A program made the translations under genes and the position numbers. The notes beneath the pieces are model-generated. The model was given only the letters and a program-made list of their open reading frames with translations. It was not told the origin of the DNA and did no database searches. Shown here in pieces: positions 1 to 6,048 of a stretch of DNA of 13,491 nt (positions are counted from its first letter, which is position 1; the number at the start of each line of letters is the position of its first letter). The DNA comes from Candidatus Niyogiibacteriota bacterium (GTDB lineage: Bacteria > Patescibacteriota > Minisyncoccia > HO2-45-28), in the NCBI GenBank assembly GCA_016177385.1, contig JACOVJ010000049.1:1-13491 (forward strand), written 5' to 3'.

Positions 1-255
1 GAGTGTTGCATGAATGTCGTCGAGTTTCGCCCCGACGCGATCGATCAGCGCCGCGACTCGCCGCATGTCCGACACCGCACCCTTGACGGCAAGCGATGCC
101 ATGCGCTTCTTGCCGCCGAGTTCTTCCGTGAGCGGAGCGCCGTCGTCCTCTCCCATGAAGTCGTTCTGCGGGTCCACGATGAAAAGGTGGACCTTGAGGT
201 TTTTTTTGGCCATGGCCGACCCCTTTCCGGTTTCCTGCGTGAAGGCCGCTTTCAT
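1..255 (-). CDS. Cysteine hydrolase, nicotinamidase/isochorismatase-like (5' part only)
   Basis: The gene reads leftward off the window, so only the first 85 residues are present and the Lys and Cys of the expected Asp-Lys-Cys triad are not visible. The segment LFIVDPQNDFM (residues 24-34) is the classic N-terminal motif of this superfamily, with D28 as the likely catalytic Asp; the following helix and the DDIHATL strand (79-85) fit the family's 'V.VTLDSH' stretch. Members hydrolyse nicotinamide to nicotinate (PncA) or act on isochorismate and other amides; which reaction applies here cannot be told from this part. Two starts are possible. The ATG at 255 has AGGGG about 7 bases upstream. The ATG at 213, giving MAKKNLKVH, has GGAAAGGGG upstream and lies 14 residues from the motif, nearer the usual family spacing. 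A strong promoter lies at 356-384 and two palindromes lie in the leader. Confidence 0.82.
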   Translation of the reverse strand, partial: MKAAFTQETGKGSAMAKKNLKVHLFIVDPQNDFMGEDDGAPLTEELGGKKRMASLAVKGAVSDMRRVAALIDRVGAKLDDIHATL

Positions 256-272
256 TGGTGGGCCCCTGACCA

Positions 273-290
273 TTCTTTGAATTCAAAGAA
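273..290. repeat. Perfect 18-bp palindrome in the leader of the cysteine hydrolase gene
   Basis: TTCTTTGAATTCAAAGAA is a perfect 9+9 inverted repeat with no spacer, 18 bases before the first possible start codon of the minus-strand cysteine hydrolase gene. It lies downstream of the predicted transcription start. It could be an operator for a dimeric regulator or a small RNA stem; the symmetry is visible directly, the function is inference. Confidence 0.5.
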
Positions 291-307
291 CCGCTGCGTT
301 TCCTATC

Positions 308-326
308 TAGTGTACATATTACACTA
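308..326. promoter_or_regulatory. Inverted repeat TAGTGTA-N5-TACACTA, operator-like
   Basis: A perfect 7-bp inverted repeat with a 5-base spacer, placed about 23-41 bases downstream of the predicted start of transcription of the minus-strand cysteine hydrolase gene. Size and position suit a repressor operator or an mRNA hairpin. If the gene is a nicotinamidase, a regulator of NAD metabolism such as NrtR would be a natural candidate, but I cannot confirm the match to any known consensus. Confidence 0.4.
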
Positions 327-355
327 AGTAAACAGGAGCGCAAGTGTTAAAACTA

Positions 356-384
356 ATTAGAGCGAAATCAATACGTTCTGTCAA
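356..384 (-). promoter_or_regulatory. Sigma70-type promoter for the cysteine hydrolase gene
   Basis: On the minus strand, TTGACA (384-379), a 17-base spacer and TCTAAT (361-356). The -35 is perfect and the -10 has five of six consensus bases. Transcription would start near 349, giving a leader of about 95 bases that contains both palindromes. Confidence 0.7.
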
Positions 385-398
385 GTCGCCCCCCATTT

Positions 399-415
399 AC
401 GAGGTTCGGCCTCGT
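399..415 (-). repeat. Dispersed palindrome ACGAGG-N5-CCTCGT, copy 1
   Basis: Reads on the minus strand as ACGAGG-CCGAA-CCTCGT followed by AAAT. It lies between the promoter of the cysteine hydrolase gene and the phosphatase gene. Related copies are at 8060-8076, 9747-9763 and 10310-10326, all in the same orientation. No T-run follows on either strand, so it is not an ordinary terminator. Confidence 0.75.
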
Positions 416-419
416 ACGA

Positions 420-442
420 ACCCCGAGGACTCCCCTCGGGGT
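420..442. repeat. Second hairpin beside palindrome copy 1
   Basis: ACCCCGAGG (420-428) pairs perfectly with CCTCGGGGT (434-442) around the 5-base loop 429-433. The core CGAGG-N5-CCTCG is the same as in the neighbouring dispersed palindrome, only four bases away, so the two may be a doublet of one element. The outer CCC/GGG pairs differ from the other copies. No T-run follows on either side. Confidence 0.6.
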
Positions 443-506
443 AATGGCTTGACTTTTCTCTGAATTTCGTTTCCAATGGCGCTAGATAAAGCCCAAAGGA
501 GATGCG

Positions 507-1322
507 ATGACTCTGCCCATTGATCTCGTATTTATCCGTCATGGCGAATCGGAGGGAAATATCGCAAAGCGGCAATTTGAGGACGGCAGCCAGCGTCCAC
601 TACCCGAAGGCTTCCGCGAGCGGCATACCGCGAGCTTCCGGCTTACGAACAGAGGGCGCGCTCAGGCGATCCAGGCCGGCGCGTGGCTCCGAACCGAGTT
701 CGGCGCACATCACCCGCTCTTTGACCGTTTTCTGACATCCGAATACATCCGCGCCAAAGAAACGGCGGCGCTCCTCACCATTCCCGATGCGCGTTGGTAC
801 GCCGATTTCAATCTCGCGGAACGCGATGGCGGAAATCTCCGGTTTCTGGACGACGAGGAATGGCGCAAAGAATGGGCGCGTGCGCTCGAATTGCGCGACG
901 CCGAACCTTTTTTCTGGCGCCCGCCCAATGGCGAGTCGTTCGCCGCGCTTTGCCAGCGCCTGCGAAGTCCCTTGGGCACATGGCACCGCGAGTGCGCAGA
1001 CAAGCGCGTCCTTGCCGTCTGTCATGGTGAAGTTATGTGGGGGATCCGCATTCTGCGTGAACGAATGCCCCAACGGCGATTCCGCGAATTGCACCTTTCC
1101 AAAGATCCGGCGGACCGCATTTACAATTGCCAGATCCTACACTATACGCGTAGAGACCCCGAAAGCGGACAACTTGCGCGATATGCAAATTGGATGCGCA
1201 TGATCCGCCCCACCGAAAACCCTGTTTGGACCACCGGCTGGAGGTCTGTCGTCCGCCCTCAATATTCAAATGCGGATCTGCTGACGGATGTCGAGCAAAC
1301 CCCGGTGCTGATCGCCGAATGA
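507..1322 (+). CDS. Histidine phosphatase superfamily protein (phosphoglycerate mutase-like)
   Basis: A 271-residue member of the histidine phosphatase clan. The nucleophile motif RHGESEGN is at residues 11-18 (H12 would be phosphorylated), R83 lies in SEYIRAKETA, the acid/base candidate E105 is in LAERDGG, and the second active-site His is H173 in CHGEV. Such enzymes remove or move phosphate on small molecules or proteins; the substrate cannot be told from sequence, and the C-terminal 70 residues (NWMRMIRPTENP onward) are not a part I recognise from dPGM or cobalamin phosphatases. AAAGGAG ends five bases before the ATG, which fixes the start. A TTGACT at about 445-450 could be a -35, but no convincing -10 follows. 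The gene stands alone and ends in the terminator at 1340-1367. Confidence 0.88.
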   Translation: MTLPIDLVFIRHGESEGNIAKRQFEDGSQRPLPEGFRERHTASFRLTNRGRAQAIQAGAWLRTEFGAHHPLFDRFLTSEYIRAKETAALLTIPDARWYADFNLAERDGGNLRFLDDEEWRKEWARALELRDAEPFFWRPPNGESFAALCQRLRSPLGTWHRECADKRVLAVCHGEVMWGIRILRERMPQRRFRELHLSKDPADRIYNCQILHYTRRDPESGQLARYANWMRMIRPTENPVWTTGWRSVVRPQYSNADLLTDVEQTPVLIAE

Positions 1323-1339
1323 ACCGAAGGAGACTGAAG

Positions 1340-1367
1340 CCCCTGCGCCCGCAGGGGTATTTTTATT
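1340..1367 (+). terminator. Rho-independent terminator after the phosphatase gene
   Basis: CCCCTGC (1340-1346) pairs with GCAGGGG (1351-1357) around loop GCCC, followed by TATTTTTATTT. It lies 17 bases after the phosphatase stop. The minus-strand exonuclease gene converges on the same hairpin, but no T-run follows in that direction. Confidence 0.88.
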
Positions 1368-1375
1368 TGAGGCAT

Positions 1376-1900
1376 TTATCGAACGATCTTCCTTAAAATA
1401 TCGGCCGCGATCCGGCAATCCGCGAGCGCATCATGCCCGTCGCGCGGTGGCGCGCCGAATTCTCGGAACATTTCTTCGGAACGAATGCCGCCCGTATAAC
1501 CCCTTTTTAAAAGATGGATATAGGCGGCCGGCCAAATATCCAAAAAGTGATAATCATAATTCGCGGCATCGATACCGGCCGCATCCATGATCGTCTTCAG
1601 CATCCCGCGGTCAAGCGACGCGACCCACGACGCGAGTAAAACATTGGTCCCGAATTTTTCAAAAAACCGCTTCCCGATCTCGGCCGGTGTCGGCGCGCCC
1701 TCGAGCATTTCCTGCGTGATGCGCGATACGGGATTCACCTTTCCGCCGAGGTCGGCATGAATATAAGAAGAAAACGCGTCTTTTTCCGTGAGCGTCGCTT
1801 TGTCGAGCAAAATCGCGCCCAATTGCGTTGGTTTTGCCGTGTACGGATCCCCGGATGTCGCTTCAAAATCGAGAACGAGAATGTCTTTTGCGAAGGTCAT
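1376..1900 (-). CDS. 3'-5' exonuclease, DnaQ-like DEDDh family
   Basis: A 174-residue RNase H-fold exonuclease. The Exo I motif is LVLDFEATSG (D11, E13), the Exo II Asp is probably D97 in ASLDRGM, and Exo III is GHDALADC with H156 and D161, which makes this the DEDDh subtype. These enzymes remove nucleotides from 3' ends of DNA or RNA with two metal ions: proofreading subunits, exonuclease X, RNase T and oligoribonuclease are relatives. The short single-domain form and the sequence around GGIRSEEMF do not assign it to one of them. I place the start at 1900, eight bases after the stop of the upstream small gene. The open frame extends to 1975, but that part overlaps the neighbouring gene and lacks family similarity. 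There is no clear Shine-Dalgarno sequence, so translational coupling to the upstream gene is likely. Confidence 0.85.
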   Translation of the reverse strand: MTFAKDILVLDFEATSGDPYTAKPTQLGAILLDKATLTEKDAFSSYIHADLGGKVNPVSRITQEMLEGAPTPAEIGKRFFEKFGTNVLLASWVASLDRGMLKTIMDAAGIDAANYDYHFLDIWPAAYIHLLKRGYTGGIRSEEMFREFGAPPRDGHDALADCRIAADILRKIVR

Positions 1901-1908
1901 CAAAAAGG

Positions 1909-2145
1909 TTATTCGGTTTCGCTGTGCGCCGAAAGCCAGTCCATCAAATGTTTGCGATGCTTGTCGATGGACCATTCGTCGCTGCGCTTAAAAAGCGCCG
2001 GATGTTCCGCTTGGAAATGCTTCAGCGCCTTGACCGATGCGCGGGGGAAAGTCGCCGGAATACTATTATTGTAGGATTCCATAAAAACCAGCATGGGCGT
2101 CCCTGTTTGGTTGAGTTTTAGCTCGTTGTCTTTTGCGCTCTTCAT
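1909..2145 (-). CDS. Small protein of unknown function upstream of the exonuclease
   Basis: A 78-residue, soluble, His/Lys-rich protein that I do not recognise. It has no signal peptide or membrane segment. The second half (FPRASVKALKHFQAEHP, then WSIDKHRKHLMDW) looks like two or three amphipathic helices. It ends eight bases before the exonuclease start on the same strand, so the two are probably co-transcribed. The start at 2145 has no obvious Shine-Dalgarno; M18 or M22 are possible alternatives. Evidence for coding is the protein-like composition and the tight spacing to the exonuclease rather than a family match. Confidence 0.6.
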   Translation of the reverse strand: MKSAKDNELKLNQTGTPMLVFMESYNNSIPATFPRASVKALKHFQAEHPALFKRSDEWSIDKHRKHLMDWLSAHSETE

Positions 2146-2217
2146 ACGTTAATCAGAGCACGTATCGCCTAAAAAATCAACCTATCAGGCGGATCTCCGG
2201 TTTACCCGCGCCGGCGA

Positions 2218-3387
2218 TCATTCGTAATGATTTGCCGATGAAACCATTCTTTTTTTTATCGAGTCGTCAAGGACGGCCCGTATTTCCTCGCTGACAAAAT
2301 TGTTATCCAGAATTCGCTTGAGCGCATTGAGTTGTCTGGGCAGGATGGACTGGCCGCACAATTCCTGCGCCCGGTCCGCCACTTCTTTTATATCCCCGAA
2401 AGAAATGACCATATTCTCCAGACCGACTTTCCTCAAAATTTCGGCGCACCCCATGGTATCGCTCACCAGAACCGGAATGCCCAGACACGCCGCCTCCATG
2501 GGAACATTTCCGAATGTTTCAAAGGTCGACGGGCATACGATCAGCCCTTGTGCCAGATAAAATTGTTTCAATCCCTCCGCCGTCATCGACGGCAGAAGCT
2601 CTACGGTTTTTGGCATCTTTTTAAGATCGGCGTCGGGGTTGGTCACAAAGGAGGCGGTGTGCCGCCATTTGCGCCTGCGCAGTTCACGGTGCAGATCGAA
2701 AAACTTGTCGAAATTTTTGATCGTTGAGTAGCGCCCGACCGCGGCAATTCTTCGCTCGATCGATGCGTCGACGACGCTGGGGTTGGTGAATAGGGTCGCA
2801 ATCGGGTTGGGTATGACGAAACTATTTTTTATCGTGTCTTTCAGTACCAACTGTTCGACCGTCTTTTTACACAACTCGGAAGGAAAAATTATCTTCGTGG
2901 AATTCCTGACCACCGCTTTTTCCATTGAGGAAAATATCCTCCGCATCTTTTCGGGATAATGTTCCGTCTCTTTGGATAAAACCCCCGAATACCACAATAC
3001 GACCGGGATCTTTTCCGCTTTGGCGGCGATCGATATGAGCCACGGCATGTAATAGGTGCCGCTGAGCAATACGACGTCCGGATGGGTTTCCTTCAAAATG
3101 CCCCGGATGATCCTTATCGGCCGTTCATAGATCCTCTCAAGGCCCTTCAAGGTGCCGCTTCTTTTTACGCTACCCATCAGCGGTAAATGATGGATGTTCA
3201 GAATGTGGTGGTCAAAAATCTCCGGTGAAAATGACCGGAAAAGAGTGGGCCCTTTCATGTACATACGGCTGGTCAATTCCAATCCGATGAATTCATGGTC
3301 GAGCTTGTACAGATAATTTATCAGATTGAGGTTGGAGGACGTTATGCCCCCGACATTTTCTCTTGTCAGATTGATCGCGATTTTCAT
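2218..3387 (-). CDS. GT-B glycosyltransferase, GT4-like
   Basis: A 389-residue retaining glycosyltransferase. The N-terminal domain (about 1-190) begins MKIAINLTRENVGGI, a typical GT4 opening with a Gly-rich loop; VIPNPI (191-196) is the usual link between the domains. The C-terminal domain carries AAVGRYSTIKNFD (215-227) and the E-x7-E motif ETFGNVPME (E290, E298), which in the family contacts the nucleotide sugar. It would add a sugar to a glycan or lipid acceptor at the inner membrane face; donor and acceptor cannot be told. No other cell-envelope genes are adjacent. Its own promoter is at 3419-3446, with a leader of about 25 bases and no clear Shine-Dalgarno. A hairpin with one mismatch (gatcgccgg / ccggagatc) follows the stop, but without an adjoining T-run. 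Confidence 0.87.
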   Translation of the reverse strand: MKIAINLTRENVGGITSSNLNLINYLYKLDHEFIGLELTSRMYMKGPTLFRSFSPEIFDHHILNIHHLPLMGSVKRSGTLKGLERIYERPIRIIRGILKETHPDVVLLSGTYYMPWLISIAAKAEKIPVVLWYSGVLSKETEHYPEKMRRIFSSMEKAVVRNSTKIIFPSELCKKTVEQLVLKDTIKNSFVIPNPIATLFTNPSVVDASIERRIAAVGRYSTIKNFDKFFDLHRELRRRKWRHTASFVTNPDADLKKMPKTVELLPSMTAEGLKQFYLAQGLIVCPSTFETFGNVPMEAACLGIPVLVSDTMGCAEILRKVGLENMVISFGDIKEVADRAQELCGQSILPRQLNALKRILDNNFVSEEIRAVLDDSIKKRMVSSANHYE

Positions 3388-3418
3388 GGCCGGTTTTCGA
3401 TTTAAGAATGATCAGAAT

Positions 3419-3446
3419 ATGATACAACTTTTTGCGGAAAATGCAA
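3419..3446 (-). promoter_or_regulatory. Probable promoter of the glycosyltransferase gene
   Basis: On the minus strand, TTGCAT (3446-3441), a 16-base spacer and TATCAT (3424-3419). It lies between the cold-shock gene terminator and the glycosyltransferase start, where a new promoter is needed. Confidence 0.5.
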
Positions 3447-3478
3447 GGGGTCGGGGATCCGGTCGGAGTATATCCAAT

Positions 3479-3512
3479 AAAAAACCACCCCGCGCTAGCG
3501 GGGCGGTTTTTT
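3479..3512 (-). terminator. Bidirectional-looking terminator of the cold-shock gene
   Basis: A 15-bp stem with one A/C mismatch: AAAAAACC A CCCCGC (3479-3493) against GCGGGG C GGTTTTTT (3498-3512), loop GCTA. It begins nine bases after the cold-shock stop codon. The A/T tracts give a T-run on both strands; only the minus strand has a gene ending here. Confidence 0.9.
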
Positions 3513-3521
3513 CAGCGCGCC

Positions 3522-3719
3522 TTACGCGCGCGATACATTGATGGCGGCAGGGCCTTTTTCGCCCTGAGTGACGTCGAAGGTGACGGTGTCGCCCTCATTC
3601 AGTTCTTCGTATGTCACGCCATTCAAGTCCTTGGAGTGGAAGAAGAGATCCTTCGCCTCGCCTTCGCGGGAGATGAATCCAAATCCACGCTCCGTCTTTT
3701 TCTTGATTATTCCTTGCAT
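3522..3719 (-). CDS. Cold-shock protein, CspA family
   Basis: A 65-residue single cold-shock domain, the usual family length. RNP1 is seen as RGFGFIS (11-17) and RNP2 as DLFFH (24-28); these aromatic residues stack on bases of single-stranded RNA or DNA. The family acts as an RNA chaperone that melts secondary structure and aids translation, either in the cold or constitutively. The predicted transcript has a leader of about 64 bases without a clear Shine-Dalgarno before the ATG. It has its own promoter (3791-3818) and terminator (3479-3512), so it is monocistronic, downstream of typA on the same strand. Which of the cold-inducible or housekeeping types it is cannot be told. Confidence 0.95.
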   Translation of the reverse strand: MQGIIKKKTERGFGFISREGEAKDLFFHSKDLNGVTYEELNEGDTVTFDVTQGEKGPAAINVSRA

Positions 3720-3790
3720 GTGATGGTTTTTTTGATAAATGCTTTATACTGCGAAATTCGACTCCCTATTCCCGTTTTCAGCAATGGTCC

Positions 3791-3818
3791 AGTATAGCAT
3801 AGGCACGGATTTTTGCAA
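3791..3818 (-). promoter_or_regulatory. Extended -10 promoter of the cold-shock gene
   Basis: On the minus strand, TTGCAA (3818-3813), a 16-base spacer and TGCTATACT, i.e. a TATACT -10 (3796-3791) with the extended TGn. Start predicted near 3784. Confidence 0.65.
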
Positions 3819-3863
3819 GTCGACGAGCTCCGGCAAGGAGATACTGAAGCCAGCGGGTCGTTC

Positions 3864-3884
3864 GACTCTGAGAGTCTCAGACTC
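3864..3884. repeat. Alternating inverted repeats GACTC/GAGTC between typA and the cold-shock gene
   Basis: Three five-base units in a row, GACTC-TGA-GAGTC-TCA-GACTC. The middle arm can pair with either neighbour, giving two mutually exclusive hairpins (3864-3876 and 3872-3884). They sit in the 122-base stretch between the typA stop and the cold-shock promoter, in which I see no gene. On the minus strand they lie downstream of the typA stop hairpin. Confidence 0.5.
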
Positions 3885-3913
3885 GATGAGCTGAAGTATA
3901 ACACCCTACGAAT

Positions 3914-3930
3914 GCCGCGCTTAGCGCGGC
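3914..3930 (-). terminator. Hairpin downstream of typA, possible terminator
   Basis: GCCGCGC (3914-3920) pairs with GCGCGGC (3924-3930) around TTA, 11 bases after the typA stop. The stem is strong, but the bases that follow on the minus strand (ATTCGTAGGGTG) are not T-rich, so it may only be a 3' stabilising hairpin or need Rho. Confidence 0.4.
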
Positions 3931-3941
3931 TCATGGGGACG

Positions 3942-5786
3942 CTAAGCGTTCCGCCGCGCGCGGGAGCGTTCCGCTTCCGTCAGAAGTTGTTTGCGGAGCC
4001 GGACGCTTTGCGGCGTGATCTCGAGATACTCGTCGTCCGTCATGACCTCAAGCCCGCGCTCAATGGTGAGCGCAAACGGCGGCGTCAGGTAGATCCCCTC
4101 ATCCGAGCCCGACGCGCGCATGTTGGTCAGCTGTTTTCCCTTGGTCGGATTCACATACATCTCCTCGCCCTTGGACGTGTTGCCGATGACCATTCCTTCA
4201 TACACGTCCGTGCCCGGACCGATGTAGAGCGTTCCGCGGTCCTGCAAATTCCACAGCGAAAACCCGAGCGCTTTCCCCGACGCCATGGACACCATCGAGC
4301 CCACCGCGCGCCGGCGGATCTCGCCCGCATAGGGCCGGAACCCGACCACGCGGGACGACAAAATGCCCTCGCCTTTCGTGTCGATGATGAACTGATTGCG
4401 GTAGCCGAGAATGCCGCGCGTCGGCCCCTCGAAAATGAGCCGGATGGTTTCGGCGGCATGCGTCACATTCATCAACTGGAATCCGCGCACGCCCAAACGC
4501 TCGATGACCGTCCCCTGATATTCGGACGGCGTATCCACGATGACCTCTTCGAAGGGCTCGGTCCTTGCGCCGTTTTCCTCGCGAATAATAACGTGGGGTT
4601 GGGATACCTGCACCTCGTACCCCGCGCGGCGCATATTCTCGAGCAGGATGGCGATATGCAATTCACCGCGGCCGTAGACGCGAAAATAGTCGGAGGATGA
4701 AAAATCCACTTTAAGCCCGACGTTCACCTGCACTTCGCGCTCGAGGTATTCGCGCAATTGGCGCGTGGTCACAAATTTCCCCTCGCGCCCGCCGAACGGC
4801 GAATTGTTGACGAGAAACATGAGCGCGATGGTCGGCTCGTCGATGGCGATCGCCGGCAGGGGCTCGGTGTCGGCAGACGTGGTCACGGTCTCGCCGATAT
4901 CGATATCAGGAAGCCCCGCAATGAGCGCCACATCGCCCGAAAGCGCTTCCGCGGCCTCCACTTTTTCGAGTCCGTTGAATGTGAAAATTTTGACGATCTT
5001 TCCCGCGCGCGTCTCGCCCGTCGGCCCTTCTTCGCTACCACTCATCAGGATCTTCGGTTTCCGGACGAACACCGCGGCGCCGGTTTTGATGACGCCGTCA
5101 TACACGCGCCCAACCGCCATCCGGCCCAAAAAATTATCGTACGCAAGATTGAAGGGCTGGAACCTTAGCGTTTTTCTGTCGCGCTCCGCGCCGGACGCGG
5201 GGGCGACATGTTTCAAAATTGCGTCCAACAGCGGCGTGAGGTCGCGGGATTTATCCGTGAGGTTCTGTTTTGCAATGCCTGCGCGGCCGTTCGCATACAC
5301 TACCGGAAAATCCGCCTGCACATCCGATGCGCCCAGCTCCAAAAACAATTCGAGCACCTGCTCCTCGCACCGCACGGGATCCGCCGCCGGTTTATCGATC
5401 TTGTTGATGACCACGATGGGGCGCAAACCGAGTTCGAGCGATTTTTTGAGCACGAAGCGCGTTTGCGGCATCGGCCCCTCCTGCGCGTCCACCACCAAGA
5501 GCACCGAATCGATCGCGCGGAGCACCCGCTCCACCTCGGAACCAAAATCCGCGTGCCCCGGCGTGTCCACGATGTTGATCTTCGTTACGGCACGTCCCGA
5601 GTCCGGCGAGGGATAAAAAATCGCGGCGTTCTTGGAATAAATCGTAATACCGCGCTCCTGTTCGAGCGTGTTCGTATCCATGGTGACGCCTTCCTTGAAC
5701 GCGCCGGTCTGGCGCATCAGAGCGTCCGTGAGCGTGGTTTTGCCATGGTCAACGTGCGCGATAATGGCAATGTTTCGGATTTCCAT
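3942..5786 (-). CDS. typA: TypA/BipA ribosome-associated GTPase
   Basis: A 614-residue translational GTPase, close to the E. coli length of 607. From the start at 5786: G1 is AHVDHGKT (10-17), switch/G2 lies in EQERGITI (about 43-50), G3 is DTPGH (74-78) and G4 is NKID (128-131). Domain II follows at about 205-295, then the EF-G-like domains (GRELHIAILLENMRR) and the TypA-specific C-terminal part with MVSMASGKALGFSLW and LTNMRASGSDEG. TypA binds the 70S ribosome near the A site and aids 50S assembly, especially in cold and stress. Between G2 and G3 there is a small insert (PSPDSGRAV) compared with the versions I know. The first open ATG at 5801 adds MCRFF; I prefer 5786, where the family begins (MEIRNIAI). 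There is no Shine-Dalgarno: a T-run touches the start codon (see leader hairpin). Confidence 0.96.
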   Translation of the reverse strand: MEIRNIAIIAHVDHGKTTLTDALMRQTGAFKEGVTMDTNTLEQERGITIYSKNAAIFYPSPDSGRAVTKINIVDTPGHADFGSEVERVLRAIDSVLLVVDAQEGPMPQTRFVLKKSLELGLRPIVVINKIDKPAADPVRCEEQVLELFLELGASDVQADFPVVYANGRAGIAKQNLTDKSRDLTPLLDAILKHVAPASGAERDRKTLRFQPFNLAYDNFLGRMAVGRVYDGVIKTGAAVFVRKPKILMSGSEEGPTGETRAGKIVKIFTFNGLEKVEAAEALSGDVALIAGLPDIDIGETVTTSADTEPLPAIAIDEPTIALMFLVNNSPFGGREGKFVTTRQLREYLEREVQVNVGLKVDFSSSDYFRVYGRGELHIAILLENMRRAGYEVQVSQPHVIIREENGARTEPFEEVIVDTPSEYQGTVIERLGVRGFQLMNVTHAAETIRLIFEGPTRGILGYRNQFIIDTKGEGILSSRVVGFRPYAGEIRRRAVGSMVSMASGKALGFSLWNLQDRGTLYIGPGTDVYEGMVIGNTSKGEEMYVNPTKGKQLTNMRASGSDEGIYLTPPFALTIERGLEVMTDDEYLEITPQSVRLRKQLLTEAERSRARRNA

Positions 5787-5828
5787 AAAAAAACGGCACA
5801 TTCGCGCTTACATTCGCGCTACTGTGCC
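5787..5828 (-). promoter_or_regulatory. Leader hairpin with T-run immediately before the typA start
   Basis: On the minus strand GGCACA (5828-5823) pairs with TGTGCC (5800-5795); inside, two GCGC blocks can pair as well. The stem is followed by GTTTTTTT, which directly abuts the ATG at 5786. The 3' half is built from a 12-base tandem duplication (5798-5809 and 5810-5821, differing at the last base). The layout is that of a rho-independent terminator or attenuator placed over the translation initiation region. Function is inference. Confidence 0.5.
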
Positions 5829-5907
5829 CAGTATTTCGTCGCCTTCGCTCCTCAAACTGCGCTCAGTACCTTCTTCGTCTTCACTCGATCGGCCTACCCG
5901 TGAACAA

Positions 5908-5936
5908 AGCATACAATATCTTCCACTTTCAGTCAA
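5908..5936 (-). promoter_or_regulatory. Sigma70-type promoter of typA
   Basis: On the minus strand, TTGACT (5936-5931), a 17-base spacer and TATGCT (5913-5908). Start predicted near 5901, giving a leader of about 115 bases. It is back to back with the plus-strand promoter at 5968-5996. Confidence 0.7.
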
Positions 5937-5967
5937 TTGACGGCGCGCATCATAGGAATCGGGAAAT

Positions 5968-5996
5968 TTGACTTTTAAGAGTGTCTATAGTATAAT
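5968..5996 (+). promoter_or_regulatory. Near-consensus sigma70 promoter of the HEAGH protein gene
   Basis: TTGACT (5968-5973), a 17-base spacer and a perfect TATAAT (5991-5996). Eleven of twelve bases match consensus. Start predicted near 6003, which rules out the ATG at 5968 as the start of the following gene. Confidence 0.82.
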
Positions 5997-6048
5997 TTTA
6001 CCAACCTTGTTATTTGATTTCTCAAATCTGAACAATGCGGAGCTTCGG

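Noticed and set aside
600..1094. Minus-strand open frame of 164 codons inside the phosphatase gene
   Set aside because: Overlaps the conserved catalytic motifs of the phosphatase in the other strand; no domain seen.
3707..3934. 75-codon minus-strand open frame between typA and the cold-shock gene
   Set aside because: It overlaps the cold-shock promoter and hairpin repeats, has low-complexity Ser-rich translation and no ribosome binding site.
3813..4700. Plus-strand open frame of 295 codons antisense to the end of typA
   Set aside because: It lies over a fully convincing typA reading frame; its Arg/His/Pro-rich translation is a typical shadow of GC-rich coding sequence.
4765..5616. Plus-strand open frame of 283 codons antisense to typA
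   Set aside because: Ser/Arg-rich translation without any motif, opposite the GTPase domain of typA.
5968..6048. ATG at 5968 as start of the HEAGH protein
   Set aside because: It overlaps the near-consensus promoter and precedes the predicted transcription start; the ATG at 6049 has a Shine-Dalgarno and a clean signal peptide.
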